In this document: positions 12,833-26,330 of the stretch, piece after piece
Position numbering within the stretch: position 1 is the first letter of the stretch
Layout: each line of letters opens with the position of its first letter
Assembly: GCA_021904315.1 (NCBI GenBank)
Contig: CM038922.1
Span: 10,701,347 to 10,765,346, forward strand
Direction of reading: 5' to 3'
Source: Sphagnum magellanicum
Lineage: Eukaryota; Streptophyta; Sphagnopsida; Sphagnales; Sphagnaceae
Length of the DNA: 64,000 nt
The notes under the pieces: generated by a model
Told to the model about the DNA's origin: nothing
What the model saw: the letters and a program-made list of their open reading frames with translations, nothing else
Databases searched by the model: none
Position numbers and translations under genes: made by a program

Positions 12833-14504
12833 AAACAATTTATTCACTCCCTAATCCCATAATTAGCATAATAATTCCTAGATTCCTAGGCCCTCTTTTC
12901 CCTTAATCTATTTTATTTTATTTTATTTCTTCTTCTTCCACTCCCTAATCCCATAGTTTAGCATACTAATTCTAGGCCCTTTTTAATAGGTCAAATTGAT
13001 TTTTATTTTTATTTTTTTAAATTTCTCTTCCTCTCCATAATTCCATAGTTTAGCATATTAATTCTAGGCCCTTTTTACCTTGGGCACCACCTCAATTTAA
13101 TTGAATTTTTTAAAAATTCCTCTTCCACTCCCTAATTCTATCATTTAGATACTAATCCTTTGCCCTTAATCACTAGCTTAGTTTTGGATTTTTTTTTTAA
13201 AAAAAACTAAATCATTTTTATTTTATTTTATTATAATTAATTAAAATTCTTCTTTTGTTAAAAAAAATCTTTTAACAAATATTCTGGAAGACACCAAACT
13301 TGTTAACTCTTATGTAAATTGGGTGCACAAAACTTAATTGCAAAGCAAATTGAACATGAAGCTATATGTGGAAGAAGAGTGTGATTACGAACCTCTTCTT
13401 CTCTTCCCCTCTTATTTTTTGCTAAGGAAAACCCTTTCCTTTTTTAAGTTGAACTTTGGTGTATTTACCAAGTTTGGTTGAAGTTTAGGTTTTAGTTGTG
13501 GCAAACTTCTTAATTGGAATTGTGTGAATTGTGTGAGTTCAAATCAACTAACAAAGTAGAAAGCTTCGCTTCAAAACCACGATATTAAAATCCATTGGCT
13601 CAAAATGTGTTCTAAACTTCATAAATCCATCCTTATATGTGTTTTATCCAACATATGTACCCATTTTGGTTTTAGCTTTAGTGGTGTGAACATAACTTGA
13701 CTAAACGATTTCCTTAGGGAAATTCGCAACCTCCACCTTAAAACAATTAGCAAAGGAAGTAAGTGAGTGATCTTTTTAAACCCATTCTACCATAACAATG
13801 ATTAATTCCAACTTGAAACAATTGCATTCCAAAGGGGAGGATTTGGGTTTTGGATTTAGGGTTAAGTAATTCAAAAGTACACTTGTGTACAGATTTTCAT
13901 AGTACTCGTGATCACCAAATAAATAAAATAATAATCGTCAATCTTCTCTTCAACAATGGTGTGGATATGAACGCGTGAAGGCTAACATCATTTGCTTTTT
14001 CAAAAGAAAAGATGGGTAAATCATATCTTAGAGCACACCCAAAAAGGGAAAGTGAAGATTTGTGGTCATTTCCAATATTTTATTTTTATTTTTTTATTTT
14101 TTGATTTTTTATTTTTTTAAAAAAATATGTGTTTTCACATGAAGTGAAGTAAAATAGAATGGTTTATAATTTTTATTTTTATTTTTTTCTATAAAATTCT
14201 GAACTTAGCCTTTTTTTTTTTCCTTTTTCCTATATTCAAAATAAGAAGTGTAAAACCCACATAAGATTTATTATCAATCCCAAGTATCAAAATGTTCACA
14301 TGGTGTCCACTTTGTTTGTGTCCATGATTGGCCCCCCAAAAGTCTTTTGTGAATTTGTAACTCTTTGCTTTGGCCGAAGATACCAAAGACGAGTCAAAAA
14401 TTTTATGACACACATTCTTTTGCACAACCCATGAAAACAAGCAAACCTTCCTTTCCTTTGGAGATGGAGTAACAATAAAAACTTGAATGACGAAAACACA
14501 CACA

Positions 14505-14535
<31 letters not shown>

Positions 14536-14795
14536 TCTCAATGCACATGTTGCACGTGTGCTTAGGATGCTCAACCGTGCCAAACTTTATTAAAAGAAAG
14601 CACCCAAGAAAGGGAGAGAAAAAGAAACAAGGGGCAACAACCAAAGTCCAGGCCAGGCAAGCAAACAGCCCAAAAGAGGTGGCCCACAAGGAGGAAATGG
14701 AACCGCTACATATCAGAAGCTCAACCAGTCGCATGAAGCATATCAACTAAAGAAAGGCGAGGTAAACCCAATAAAACTTGGAGCCTAGAAGATTG
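12721..14795. other. AT-rich intergenic DNA with simple repeats
   Basis: No gene was found. It contains a (TTTA)n tract at about 12795-12832, several poly-T/poly-A runs and an interrupted (CA)n microsatellite at about 14499-14534. The phrase 'TAGTTTAGCATACTAATTCTAGGCCCTTTTTA' and shorter variants recur at about 12848, 12953 and 13045, so part of the stretch is a decayed tandem array. Long ORFs over the CA repeat are composition artefacts. Confidence 0.6.
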
Positions 14796-15058
14796 ATTTA
14801 GGGTTTAGGGTTCTGAGTGACCATTAGGGTTTAAATCAATCCTGAGTGACCATTAGGGTTTAGGGTTTAAATCAATCCTGAGTGACCGTTAGGGTTTAGG
14901 GTTTAGGGATTCAATCCGTTACTATATATGAGTAAATCAATCCTGAGTGACCGTTAGGGTTTAGGGTTTAGGGATTCAATCCGTTACTATATATGAGTAA
15001 ATCAATCCTGAGTGACCATTAGGGTTTAGGGTTTAGGGATTGATTGGTTTAGGGATTG
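14796..15058 (+). repeat. Telomere-motif satellite, 65-bp unit
   Basis: Tandem copies of a unit that joins ATCAATCCTGAGTGACC to two or three TTAGGGT units, followed by GATTCAATCCG and TTACTATATATGAGTAA. The full unit is 65 bp; at least two full copies and several shorter ones are present. The telomere-type runs all read TTTAGGG on plus. This is a composite satellite seeded by an interstitial telomere tract. Confidence 0.9.
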
Positions 15059-17798
15059 ATTTACTCATTTCCTACCAATCTGCCCTTGTTTATGACTTTC
15101 CTTATGCTGCTTAAGGATCCACCTAAAAGCTTTTCCCTAGGGTAAGGGACCTAGGGCTGCATTCTGCCTCCTAGTTTGTCACTAGGCTTGGCTACTCAGC
15201 AGCCCTATTGACCCCACCCTAGTGCCTCACTAGGAGGAAGAATTGTGCCTCCTAACATGTGTCCTCTAGATGGTAGAGGTCCTTGTCTGTCAATTCAGCA
15301 GGTCTTCAAGTTGTCACAAAATACAGAAGTGGTCACCATTTCCTACCCAACTCTACATAATGACCAATCTGTGCCTAATCTTACTACCCATCTATGCACC
15401 TTTACACTAGGAATTGTGCCCCCAATTCTGCTTCTTAGTAAGTCACTAGGGATGGGACATATTCTGCTTTATGTATGGTGAATCCTCTAGGTAATTAGGC
15501 CTATCGTCAAACACCCACCCATCAATGAGTGCTTGATTAGTTCACAAAAGATTTCATGACCAATCAGCCAAACACCTTCCACTAGTTAAACCATGACCAT
15601 TGATTGAATGCTTGGTGACGAAAAATGGTCTTTGACATTTCAAACAATTGCAACCAAAAATGCTATAAATGTGTTTGGTCATAGGTGTAGTAGGATGTAA
15701 TATTCATTCAGATAAGGTGTTCAGTCATATAAAAAATGATTCTAGCATTAGGGTTTATATTGTGAGATTCCAATGCACACAAATGCTTGCAAATCTGAAA
15801 ATATCCCAATGCATGAGATTTTTAAGTGTTTTGCAAAGGATGTCATCTAAAACAAATTTCCAAATTTTGTAACTCATTATGTGATGTCATGGTTTGGTAA
15901 TGGGCTTTTAGTTTTTTTAGGCCAATGCACACACAATGACATACATATACAAAAATATGTATGCATGGGCATTGAGTGTTTGGTTAAGGACATGATATAA
16001 AACATATTTATAGAATCTTGTAATTGATAGTGTCATCTAATACATTTGGAGATAGAGGTGATCTATTACATTCAAAGGGGTACAAAATCACTGAAAGCGC
16101 ATCAAATTTTTTTAAAAATCTACTTGCAAAATTTCCCACCAAAACAAAAGCATCACAATTTCAAAAAATTAGAGAAATGCACTTTGAGACATTCATTTTT
16201 CTCAACTAGGAAGATGTCCACCTTACCACCATTTATGCTAAAAGATTTCCAAGAATTCTTAAAAGCTTCCAATACCTAGTGAAGAAAGGCCAAAAGCAAT
16301 TGTAGACTTGACACCAATGTAAATGTGAAAATAGAAGCAAAGAATGATGAATGCAAAATTGAGGAAATAAACAATCTTCATAAGGAGAAGCATTTTAAAT
16401 TTGTATATTATTGTTTGGTAGCCAAACATGTAGTCACACAAGTATGAAATAATGCAAGGAAAGTTGATATCATAAATTTTAACAAGCCAACCCACACAAT
16501 CTCAAGATGGTCTACCTAGGGCTTCATGGTGGTATTGGTTCAAGCAAAAACATCTGAAACTATGCATGTTTTATAGAAGGCCTACAAATCTCTAGAGTTC
16601 AAGGTCTAACCATCTAATAGCTCCTATCAAAAGTTGAAAACATTATGTACCATCAACAAAAACACAAATTTAAATAATATAGGAACTCAAGCAAGCAAAC
16701 AATTTGGAGCTTATGTTTTGACTAAGCAAGGTTGACAAAAAATTTACCTTGTCATCCCCATATATAAGGAATGACTAAATTTTAATTTGAACTATGTATT
16801 ATTGATGTAATAAATGAGGTATTATCCATATTTTACATCTTTAAAATTGAATGACTATAAGATTAGAACATCAAAAAGTACAAGTCAAGGACTTGTATAG
16901 TGATGCAAAAAAAACTCGGATGATAACTTTTATATTCAAAAAATTCCTAGGCTCTCCAAAACTCTATAATAAGTGGTATTTAAAAAAAAACAATTGACAT
17001 CTTTTAATCCTAGATGGGTATGGATCTCATGTGATTTTAGAGAAAATAAAGCAAGCACATGCATTTAGATTAAATATGGTCACACTTCCAAGCCATACTT
17101 CACACAGACTATAACCTTTTAATGTGTTTTGTTTCAAATCTTTCAAAATAACATTTAAAAAGAAAAATAAATGTAAAGATTCAAAATAAATATTCAAAAC
17201 TAAATAATATCATGTTGGTAGTTTAGGTAGACACAACCTTGGACAAAGCGTTGTCCAAAGAAAATATCAAATTTGGATTTCGGGTTATAAGAATATGACC
17301 TCTAAGCTTTAGGGTAATGAATGACAAACTATTCATGCCCAGTGAAGTGTATACAACAACAAATAATTTTTTCAAAAATGAAGAAGATTAAAGTTTTAAT
17401 GATGAACCTAATGAATCCTAGATGGGGGGAAAAGTTTGTTGTTTCATATTTAATAAATATTTTAATCCAATAAGTGTTATAACTTGAATGGAGAAGATTT
17501 GACAACCTTCTTTCACTAAAAGCAAAGGTACAATGTGGAAATATTAACCAATCTAGTTATCATTAAAGAATTTGACGAAGGTGTTGAATCATGGGTTGAT
17601 TGGAACTAGGAGCACATCTTATGTGGTTCAACTAGCTAGGTCCATTCATTTAACCACAAATAGATCTACAATTACAACACATATTACAATTTAATCAATT
17701 CATTATAGTTTGACAAATGTAGTACCTACTTGGAATGTAAGTTTCCAATAGCAAAAGGTTGTTTTGCAAGATTCTTTGGTTGAGATCTATTTGTCAAA
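15059..17798. other. AT-rich intergenic DNA, no gene found
   Basis: The left part (15120-15500) repeats phrases with CACTAGG and CCTAGGG. 15510-15890 is one copy of a dispersed repeat, listed separately. The remainder is AT-rich with only short unrelated ORFs, and no coding signal with a known motif was seen. Confidence 0.55.
15510..15890 (+). repeat. Dispersed repeat, copy A
   Basis: Resembles 54140-54475 in the same orientation. Shared phrases in the same order include CTTCCACTA, AAACCATGAC, TAAATGTGTTTGGTCAT, CACAAATGCT, AATATCCCAA and TTTTGTAACTCATTATGTGA. Sequence after 15900 loosely repeats the end of this unit (GTGTTTGGTTAAGGACATGA, TAAAACA, CTTGTAATTGATAGTGTCA), suggesting a partial tandem duplication. 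The transposon class is unknown. Confidence 0.75.
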
Positions 17799-17960
17799 CA
17801 TAAACATTTTATGAATGCTTACTATTGACTCCTTAAATATTTTTTTAATTAAAAAAAACACAAAACATTTGGGAAAATATTTTTTTAGTTGTAATTTAAT
17901 TTACATCTAAAATTGTAGTTACCCCATAAACATTTTATGAATGCTTGCTATTGACTCCTT
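17799..17960 (+). repeat. 126-bp local duplication
   Basis: CATAAACATTTTATGAATGC at 17799 recurs at 17925, followed both times by TT(A/G)CTATTGACTCCTT. The segment between, containing CATTTGGGAAAATATTTTTT (about 17867), has a further diverged copy at about 19317-19380. The order suggests a fragmented transposon present several times. Confidence 0.75.
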
Positions 17961-20010
17961 CCATGTTATTATTAAATTTCAATGAAGAAAAGTCATTTGG
18001 GGTCCCTAAAACAATATCAATTGCATACATTGCATAACAACTTTGTTAACAAAATACTATGTTAAAATCTATAGACAGATTTATGCGAAAATACCTACAT
18101 CACAAATGTATGTTAAACATTCATAACTCAAACATTACTAGAAATCTTGTATTCCCATTTGTAACTACAATATGCAATTATTTATCATTTGCAACTACGT
18201 TTTATCATTTTTACAACTACTCACCATACTTTTAAATTTGTTATTATTTTTGTGACTATGGCGCAATTACTAAATTGCACATTTTCCCATATTGATTAAC
18301 TTCTTGGATTTTTCATTTAAGAATAGGCCCTTATGTTCATTTAGTCACGAAATTAATTACAATTTGATTACTTTCAGTGTAAATCAAAATATAATGGACT
18401 ACATTAAAAATATATTTAGATTGCATTCAATGTTTATTAAACTTATCTTAAGCATAATTAACATATTTAAATATATTTAACTCATATTCAAGGTATATTA
18501 AACATATTTAACTTGTATTCATGGTATGTTAAAGTATTTAATTTGTATTCTAAGTATATTCAACATATATTTCCTTATATAATGGGCATATTAAAATTTT
18601 CAAAATTCATTTTGATTTTATATGGTTTGTATAAAAATATACCTTGTTTTTAAAAGTATGATTGAATAATAGTGGCAAGGTCATATTAATACGATATAAT
18701 CATCATATTAAACAAATATTAATTATTGATGAATAATTACTATCAACTAGATGATTAATTAGTGTACACTATGGAATAATTAATGTTATTCAATTAGTTC
18801 ATTAAATTTTAGTAATATTAATCAACATATGATTATTGATTACTCAGTCAAGGTCATTTCAAATTTTGAAATTTAATAATTAAATATTAAATCATAACTT
18901 CATACAACAATTAATAATTATTGATGAATTATTACCATTAACTAATTGATTAGTTAATATTTAAAATAGATAATTTTTTAATATTTAATAATTATTATGT
19001 TTCATTAACTTATTAATTATTACTTAATTTACTCAATTACTATGAATTAATCAATTAGATTGAATAATTAACTTTTCATTACAAATCAATCTAATTCAGA
19101 TAATTAGTCGATTCATAAATTTAGATATTTAGATAATTAAATTTGAGAATCTAGGTGATTAATTACATAAAATTTATCTGAATTCATATAATTAATTATC
19201 TGAATGAAAATAAATAATTCAAAGAAACCATTTAAATAATTATTTCAGATAGTTATTTCAAATAATAAATTCACATATAATTATGGGATAATTAATTATT
19301 TAATTAAAAAATTAATTTTAAAAAAACACTAAGCATTTGGGAAAGTATTTTTTTAGTTGTAACTTAATTTGCATCTAAAATATTTAACCCGTATGTTTTG
19401 TCTTTGAGTCTTATCTCACAAATTATACATATATAATCTTGTTTTTCCATATTCAAATGCATGTGTTAATTTGGGTTCATGGGTGTAAAAAAACTTAACC
19501 TTTAAAACAAAACATAAAATAAAATAAAAATATTTACATGGCTACTCTTTAACTAACCTACATTTTTCCCCTTAATGCTTATTTGCCTACCTACATAAAT
19601 AAATACGTTTATTTTTCTACTTAAGTAATGTAGGTAGGTAGGTATGTTTTACCTTCCTACCTAGACCTATATATTGATCTATATATATATATATATCCAA
19701 AATTCAATTCATATGCCAGGTGACAACTTTTGATTGTGCCACTTGTCATAATATAAAACCATCTAAAATGAAAAATCATAATGAAAAAATAAAATAAAAT
19801 GGAAATGCACAAATTATGACATGTGGGAATGTGTAATTAGTTATTAGGGAAATTGCACATTATGATAACTAGTGGGTGCCCATGACCTTCGGCCACTATG
19901 AAGTCCCCCGGTTTCTTTAAACTTGGTGCGCGTTTTATTTTTTTTAGAAACTTTTAACTTTTTTATTTTTTTATTTTTTATGTGTTTTCTATTTTTATTA
20001 TTATTTTGTG
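17961..20010. other. Very AT-rich intergenic DNA
   Basis: Dominated by TAATTAAT/ATTAATTA phrases and runs such as AACATATTTAAC-like repeats around 18470-18560. No ORF with recognisable family features was seen. A (TA)n tract lies at about 19680-19695. Confidence 0.55.
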
Positions 20011-20640
20011 ATCATCCAGCCGGACGGACATTTCATCCATCCCCTTAATCGGGACGGACAATAGCTAAAAGAAAAAAAACTTCCCCAAAATCCGTCCCAT
20101 CATCAAGCCAGACGGACATTTCATCCATCCCCTTAATTGGGACGGACAATAGCTAAAAGAAAAAAAAAGGTAGTCTTGGTCAATACAAAAAAAAAATAAT
20201 AAATTGATTATGGGTTGTCCAAGGCCTAAATATTTTTTTTCTGGTCTTCCCCTAAATCTATCCCGTCATCAAACCGGACGGACATTTCATCCATCCCCTT
20301 AATCGAGACGGGCAGTAGCTAAAAGAAAAAAAAAGGTAGTCTTGGTCAATACAAAAAAAAAAAAAAAAAAAAAAAGATTCCGGGCTGTCCAAGGCCTAAA
20401 TATTTTTTTTTTGGTCTACCAAATCTTTTGCCTCAAAAAATCAGACTGCCCCTGATTTCTTTTTTCTCTGGAGTCAGTTAGATCTGGGGAAATTACATCT
20501 TGGGAAACTCCCTGTTCAAACTGCCCCTGATTTCTTTTTTCTCTGGAGTCAGTTACATCTGGGGAAGCTCCACAGGGAACGGGCAGTGCCTGGAAAATTT
20601 TAAGCACTGCCCACACAAACAAACACCATGTTTGCTTTAA
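20011..20640. repeat. Cluster of tandem and interspersed repeats
   Basis: GGACGGACATTTCATCCATC with CCCTTAAT and AATAGCTAAAAG follows three times, starting near 20021, 20109 and 20276. GGTAGTCTTGGTCAATAC with GTCCAAGGCCTAAATATTTT occurs twice (about 20168 and 20335). CTGCCCCTGATTTCTTTTTT with TCTGGAGTCAGTTA occurs twice (about 20446 and 20520). Poly-A runs separate the blocks. No coding potential. Confidence 0.85.
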
Positions 20641-23600
20641 TATATAAGATTAGTAGCAAAAAATTACACAATCAAAGTATATGATTGACCATATATCTCA
20701 TCCATGTGCATTGTGATGATGTCATGCTTCAATCATATTTGTGACTACATGTTGCGTGCAACTAGACTTATGCAATTAATGGGAAAATTAGTTGTGTGAA
20801 TCATTTATAATTAGATTTTACTTACAAATTGAAATTGCAAATATGATTTTTTCCAATAATGGAAGTCATAGTCACAAATGCCCACCTACAAACAATCATT
20901 TAATGACATGTTAAGTACCATGCATGTAACCTACATAACAAATAGGTTTAGCAAATAGTGTACAAGTTGTTAATTAAAACTAGTACATCAGGGTCTAACA
21001 AGTACCTGTTGAATAAATGTACTTGTTATGGTCTAGAACAAGTACCCATTGCCTATTGAACAAGTAAGTTAGGGTACAATAAGTAGCCATTAGTTGAAAC
21101 CAATAAAATTGTGTCCAACAAGTAGTCACCAATGGCCACCACATACACACCAAATAAAAATCTATTGTTTCGCAATTAGTCATTGATTGAAACAAGCATG
21201 CTAGCATGTTCAACAAATAGTCAATAAACTAAAACTAATAAGGTTGTATTTAACAAGCAATCATTTGTAGTAGCCACCATTTAGATTAAATAAGAATTTA
21301 GTGTATCACAAAGTAGCCACTAATTAAGCAACTAAATACGCAAATATTAACCACCCACCACAAATAAAATAAAAAAGTAATCAACATCTAGAAAACATTG
21401 CCTATCGTGTAAACACAAACAAAAGAAAGTAACCATCACAAGTTGACATTCCAAAGTGTAGGAAGACATGCAACAAATTCCAATTTCAAGCATTCAACAA
21501 TTGCAAATAAAATAAAATTACACCATTTAAAAAATCATTAGAACACCACACAAGAAATAACATCACATGTACCCATTGGGTGTTGGTATGGTAGGGTGGA
21601 CCAATTTTGGCATCACAAGGGTACATTTTCTGCAATGGGTGTGATTACAAATGTTATATCTTATTACATATGTTGGGTTTGGTTAATAGGGACTCATTTT
21701 CAAATAATAGACTTTAAATTTATGTGGTGCAATTTTTTTTAATGAAAAAAACATAAAATCCCAATAGTGATGGACTTTTGAAATTTAAAAATTAGGGTAT
21801 AATGTCAACTACAATTAGGTTAATAGACTTTGATTTGGTTGAATGATGGATTTAGAACTTGTTTAGGGAATTGGTTTCAAGGTGGAAATGCATTAATAAA
21901 AACAATGCAAAAGAGTTTTGCATCATATGAATTGGAGGTATTACAATATGGACTTTTAATTATTAAAAAAACACACCCTATTTTTAAAAGTCCATAGCAT
22001 TTTAAAACAAAGGTGTTTTGAGTTAAAATTTTTTAGACTTATATAAATCATTAGTTTCTACAATGCACAAATCACATATGGCAAAAATTGTTAAGAATGG
22101 ATAGATATCATTTTGCCATCATCATGTGTCAACATTGTGCACACTATAAAACTCACAAAATGGACTTTGGGCCAAGGTTTCTTTTGCTAGATTTTGGTCC
22201 ACCCAACCATGCCAAGACCTTATTGCAACATCACTTGTGACAAGTCAAACTACATAGGTTTTTGAAAAATGTATAATACATGAACAAAAATTGACATACA
22301 CACTATATTAACTAACTTCCTATTATTGGGATCCAACAAATTGAGAGTTCATGTTACATATTTCGATTTTCATGCACATGTGCATTCAAGTTCATGTAAT
22401 TTTTCACTTTTAAAATATGCATTTGGTGGTTTTTTCTCACAAAAAAATTACTTGAACACAATTATGAGCTTTAATAATCATTTTACCCTTAAAATAATAT
22501 TCCATGGACACATTGTCCATGGAGTTTTTTTTAAAAGATGGAGTAGAATGTAAGAAAATTTCAAGACAGCAAGTGTTTCAATTTCCTATTGTTCAAAATT
22601 CAAAGTTAGAAATGTGAAATTATAATCAATTTTTTGGGGTTTTTCAACCATGCGTAAGATTTGAACACAAATTCCACAACAAATTATTTGCACTCCCACA
22701 TGATTTATTATTATTTTAATATTCAACATTTTGCATTTACATATATGTCAACCATGTTTACAATTTAGGTGAACAAGATTATAACCAAAACTAAAACTCA
22801 TTTGGAGGTTTGAACAAAAGGGACAATTTTTCATGATTTTATGAAAACTTAAATATATATCCAAATTACAACTATTTTGTCAAAATGATGCAAAAATAAC
22901 CAACAACTCCTTCATGAAGTTTGTATTTAAACACTTAATAAAAATAACCCCAAATTATTGCATAGGCATACAAGACAAGGGTTTTAAAAAAACCACTTCC
23001 AAAGATGACATTAGGGTGGATACACAATATAGTGGCTCAATATTGGCAACAATTACATTCCCTATAAATCCATAGAAGATATTTTTAAATGATTCAAATG
23101 GACATGGTTGTTACTTTTTAAAATGTTATTATTTTAATCTTTGAATAATACATTGTCAATCACCTACAAACCTTCCCAAATTTATGTGAAAACTTGTATT
23201 TAATGTAACTAATGTCATTTTAAAATTTGGAAGTCCTAAAAGGAAAACTCACAAAGTCCATATGAATAATGACCCATGTAAAGCTTTCAAAAACATATGT
23301 TTCTGGGACAAAGAAATTGAAAAATAAACAAAAATTGCAATTCATATGGACTTATGAAAATATAGTCAAATTTTAACCATTCAAAAGTCCCTAATTATTA
23401 AATAGTTAACATTTTAAAAGAAAAGATTATTCATATGAATTTATCATATTGTATTACATTATATATTGAGTCCCAATAACAAATTTCGAATGTGAATCAA
23501 TATAAAATTTTCCATTGTGTGATGTTCTAGTCAAACAACCAGTCCATTTTTTTAATTTCAAAAGTCCATTATTATTAATAAATGAATTTTTTATCAATAA

Positions 23601-26330
23601 ATAATCACATGGTTATCTTCATAATGAAATTGTTAGTCTAGATCCAAGTCCTAATTAATAGTTTAAAGATATATTAATCACCATATGCATTGAATAAAGG
23701 GTACATAGGGAAAAAACATTGTTTCATCACAAAAATGAGCCATCATAGCTTGCATCTACCCATCATTCATTACACAAAAACCTTTATTAAAAGATTTTTA
23801 ATACAAGATGAACTCATTTAACACAATTGGAAAACCTTGTAATGATTGAAGACAATGACAAATTGTTCATATAAATCTCCCACATTAAGTCCACAATGAC
23901 ACCAAAATTAGTTTGTACATATCATGTTGAGTTAGATGAATTCAAACATAGTAGAAAGTTGAGGGGTAAATTGAATGATGGAGGCAATCTTTAAAAGCCT
24001 ACATCCAAACTAAGGTTATAATCAAAATTGATCACAAATGTCATCAAAAGTCTTTTGAGTTGAATCAACACATTCAAATTATGTTAAATTAATGTTATTA
24101 CAAGCTATATCAACAATTTATTCAACCAACCTTAAAAGCTTAAACAAACATGTTTCAACCAACCTTAAAGCCCTAAACAAATATTATTATGTGAAGAATT
24201 TCTATGGACTTTTATTTCAAATATGAAAAAACAAGTTTAATTTCTTGTGTTATAACTCAATTCACTCAAATTAAGTTGTTGGGACACCTTAAGTGAAGAA
24301 TTTGGAAACCTTGCATTTCAAACATGAGGATACAAGTTTCATCTATCATGACTCAACTCAAAATAGTTGGGACACCTCAATTGAAGACTTTAAACAATGA
24401 AATGTCCATTTTATGCAACATTGACAAGAACATAATCAACATGCATGCATGTATATTGAATATGTAAATAAATCAAAATAGTTACAAAAATTAGTTTTCA
24501 AAAGGCACATTGCAAAAAATTCCAACAATATTTTTTTAGCCCAAAAAACTCAAAAAACACCATCTCTTTTATTTTTGACAAGTGGAAGAGTGTATTCATT
24601 CAATGTAAGATCATGTAAATTCCCAAATATCAATAGAACTCAAACAAGAACTTAAACCACACATTTCCAATAAACACACAAACATGGACCATTTCAATCA
24701 TGCATCCAAAAGCCCAAAACTTACAAGGGGTGGATGCAAATCTTTATAAACTTCTAGGGGGGCTCCCTATAATGGTTGCACATCCTTTCTCCTATTTGGG
24801 CTTCTTCAACTAGACAAAAGTTTACTTAAACATGCATATCTAGCCTAGTTCATTTGAAGGCACTTACATTGAACCATGCAACCAATCACACATGAAAATG
24901 GTTAGGTAGTCTTTATTTGGGGGAAGATGCACATGCATGTTTGTAGACAACTTGCCAAAAACTTGGCAGTCTTCAACAATTAAGGATTCGCTAACATTTA
25001 CTTTTTAATTGCTTTGTTGCCTTTCACTAAAGACAATGGTGAGCTCATTGTCAGTCATTGTTGCAATGGTAATGTCTTTGTGTGGATCCAAACCCACATT
25101 CCTTAGCTTTAGTTTTTTTGCAAAGTCTAACACTTCCCACTTTGATCAACCTAGTGTATGGATCACCTTTTAAATCTTGTCCTTTTAAGGCCTAGGTAGG
25201 AAGGTAGACAAATAGCCATATCCAAATTGGATTTGTGAAAGTTTAATCATATGTGTGACTATGAACACTTGCACATATGATTAATACACATGTAGTTGCA
25301 AATTTAGTTGCTTTGGACACTAGTCACACATTAATCACAAGCATATGGTTGGAATGGATAAGATTTATTTTAATGTTTTTGAAGCCACCAAAGACAATCT
25401 TAATAGAGCCACCATATAACAAACATGCTATAGGTGTTTCCTAAAACACGACCAAACAAGAGATGGACTTAACCAATTAAAGTTTTTAATTTGTGCAACA
25501 TGCCAAAAGGAGGATCCTTCTACTTTCATAATGTTGATTGTACAACATGCTTCTCCATTCCATGGTCATGTCTTTGATTTGGAAGGAGAGGAAAAATTTG
25601 AAGCTTTAAGAAAACATTTAAATGAATCTCATGCCACTTAAACATGGTGAATTTTAATGTTGCAAAGTTTTCAAGAATGTCAAAATGTAATACCAAAGCT
25701 CCTTTCCATTTCACCTCATCCTCCACCCACTAAAATCTTAGAAACTAAATGCTTCAAAATTATGCAGCACATTGTTACATCAAATGTAAAAAGTAAAGTT
25801 TATTACATATCCTTACAAGCCAAGCTTATTACAACTACAACAAATGCATCATTTTGTTATGTAAGTTTGGCCAAATTGATGGGATTACAACTCCTTGCTT
25901 CAAAAGGTGGTTAAGCACATAATGCAAATGAAGTCCACCATAAAACATTTTGGTTTCTCCTAGATGCCATCAAAATTTGTGTGGGTGGAATTAATTGTCC
26001 ATTAATGAAAAGTAAACGTCCTATGTTTTTCACATGGCCTATCCAATGGGGTATTATGTTGATACTAATTGAAATTGGTTTCCTTGAAAATGGTGTGTTT
26101 TGTATTGCAATAATTATGTAAAACATCAACATCAATGTTGTGCTTGGAGTCTCGCCTTTCATATAAGGCTCCCTTTCTACTACTACCTCTTTCACTATGA
26201 AGGGATCCCATTTTTGTCTAGAGGGATATCTAATAATGTAAGATAAAAAAATTGTGCATTAACACCCAATTACAACTAATTATCATTATTACAAGGTGGA
26301 AGTTGTTTGACACATATTATTCAATGACAT
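20641..26330. other. AT-rich intergenic DNA, no gene found
   Basis: 5.7 kb without a recognisable gene or RNA. Around 20985-21330 the phrase AACAAGTA recurs at irregular 40-70 bp spacing, looking like a decayed tandem repeat. At 24120-24385 the phrase TTTCAACCAACCTTAAA is doubled, and a roughly 100-bp GAAGAATTT..GGGACACCT unit occurs twice. All ORFs are short and lack motifs. Confidence 0.55.

Noticed and set aside
14189..14746. 185-codon minus-strand ORF with Cys-Val repeat
   Set aside because: Created by the (CA)n microsatellite and poly-T runs.
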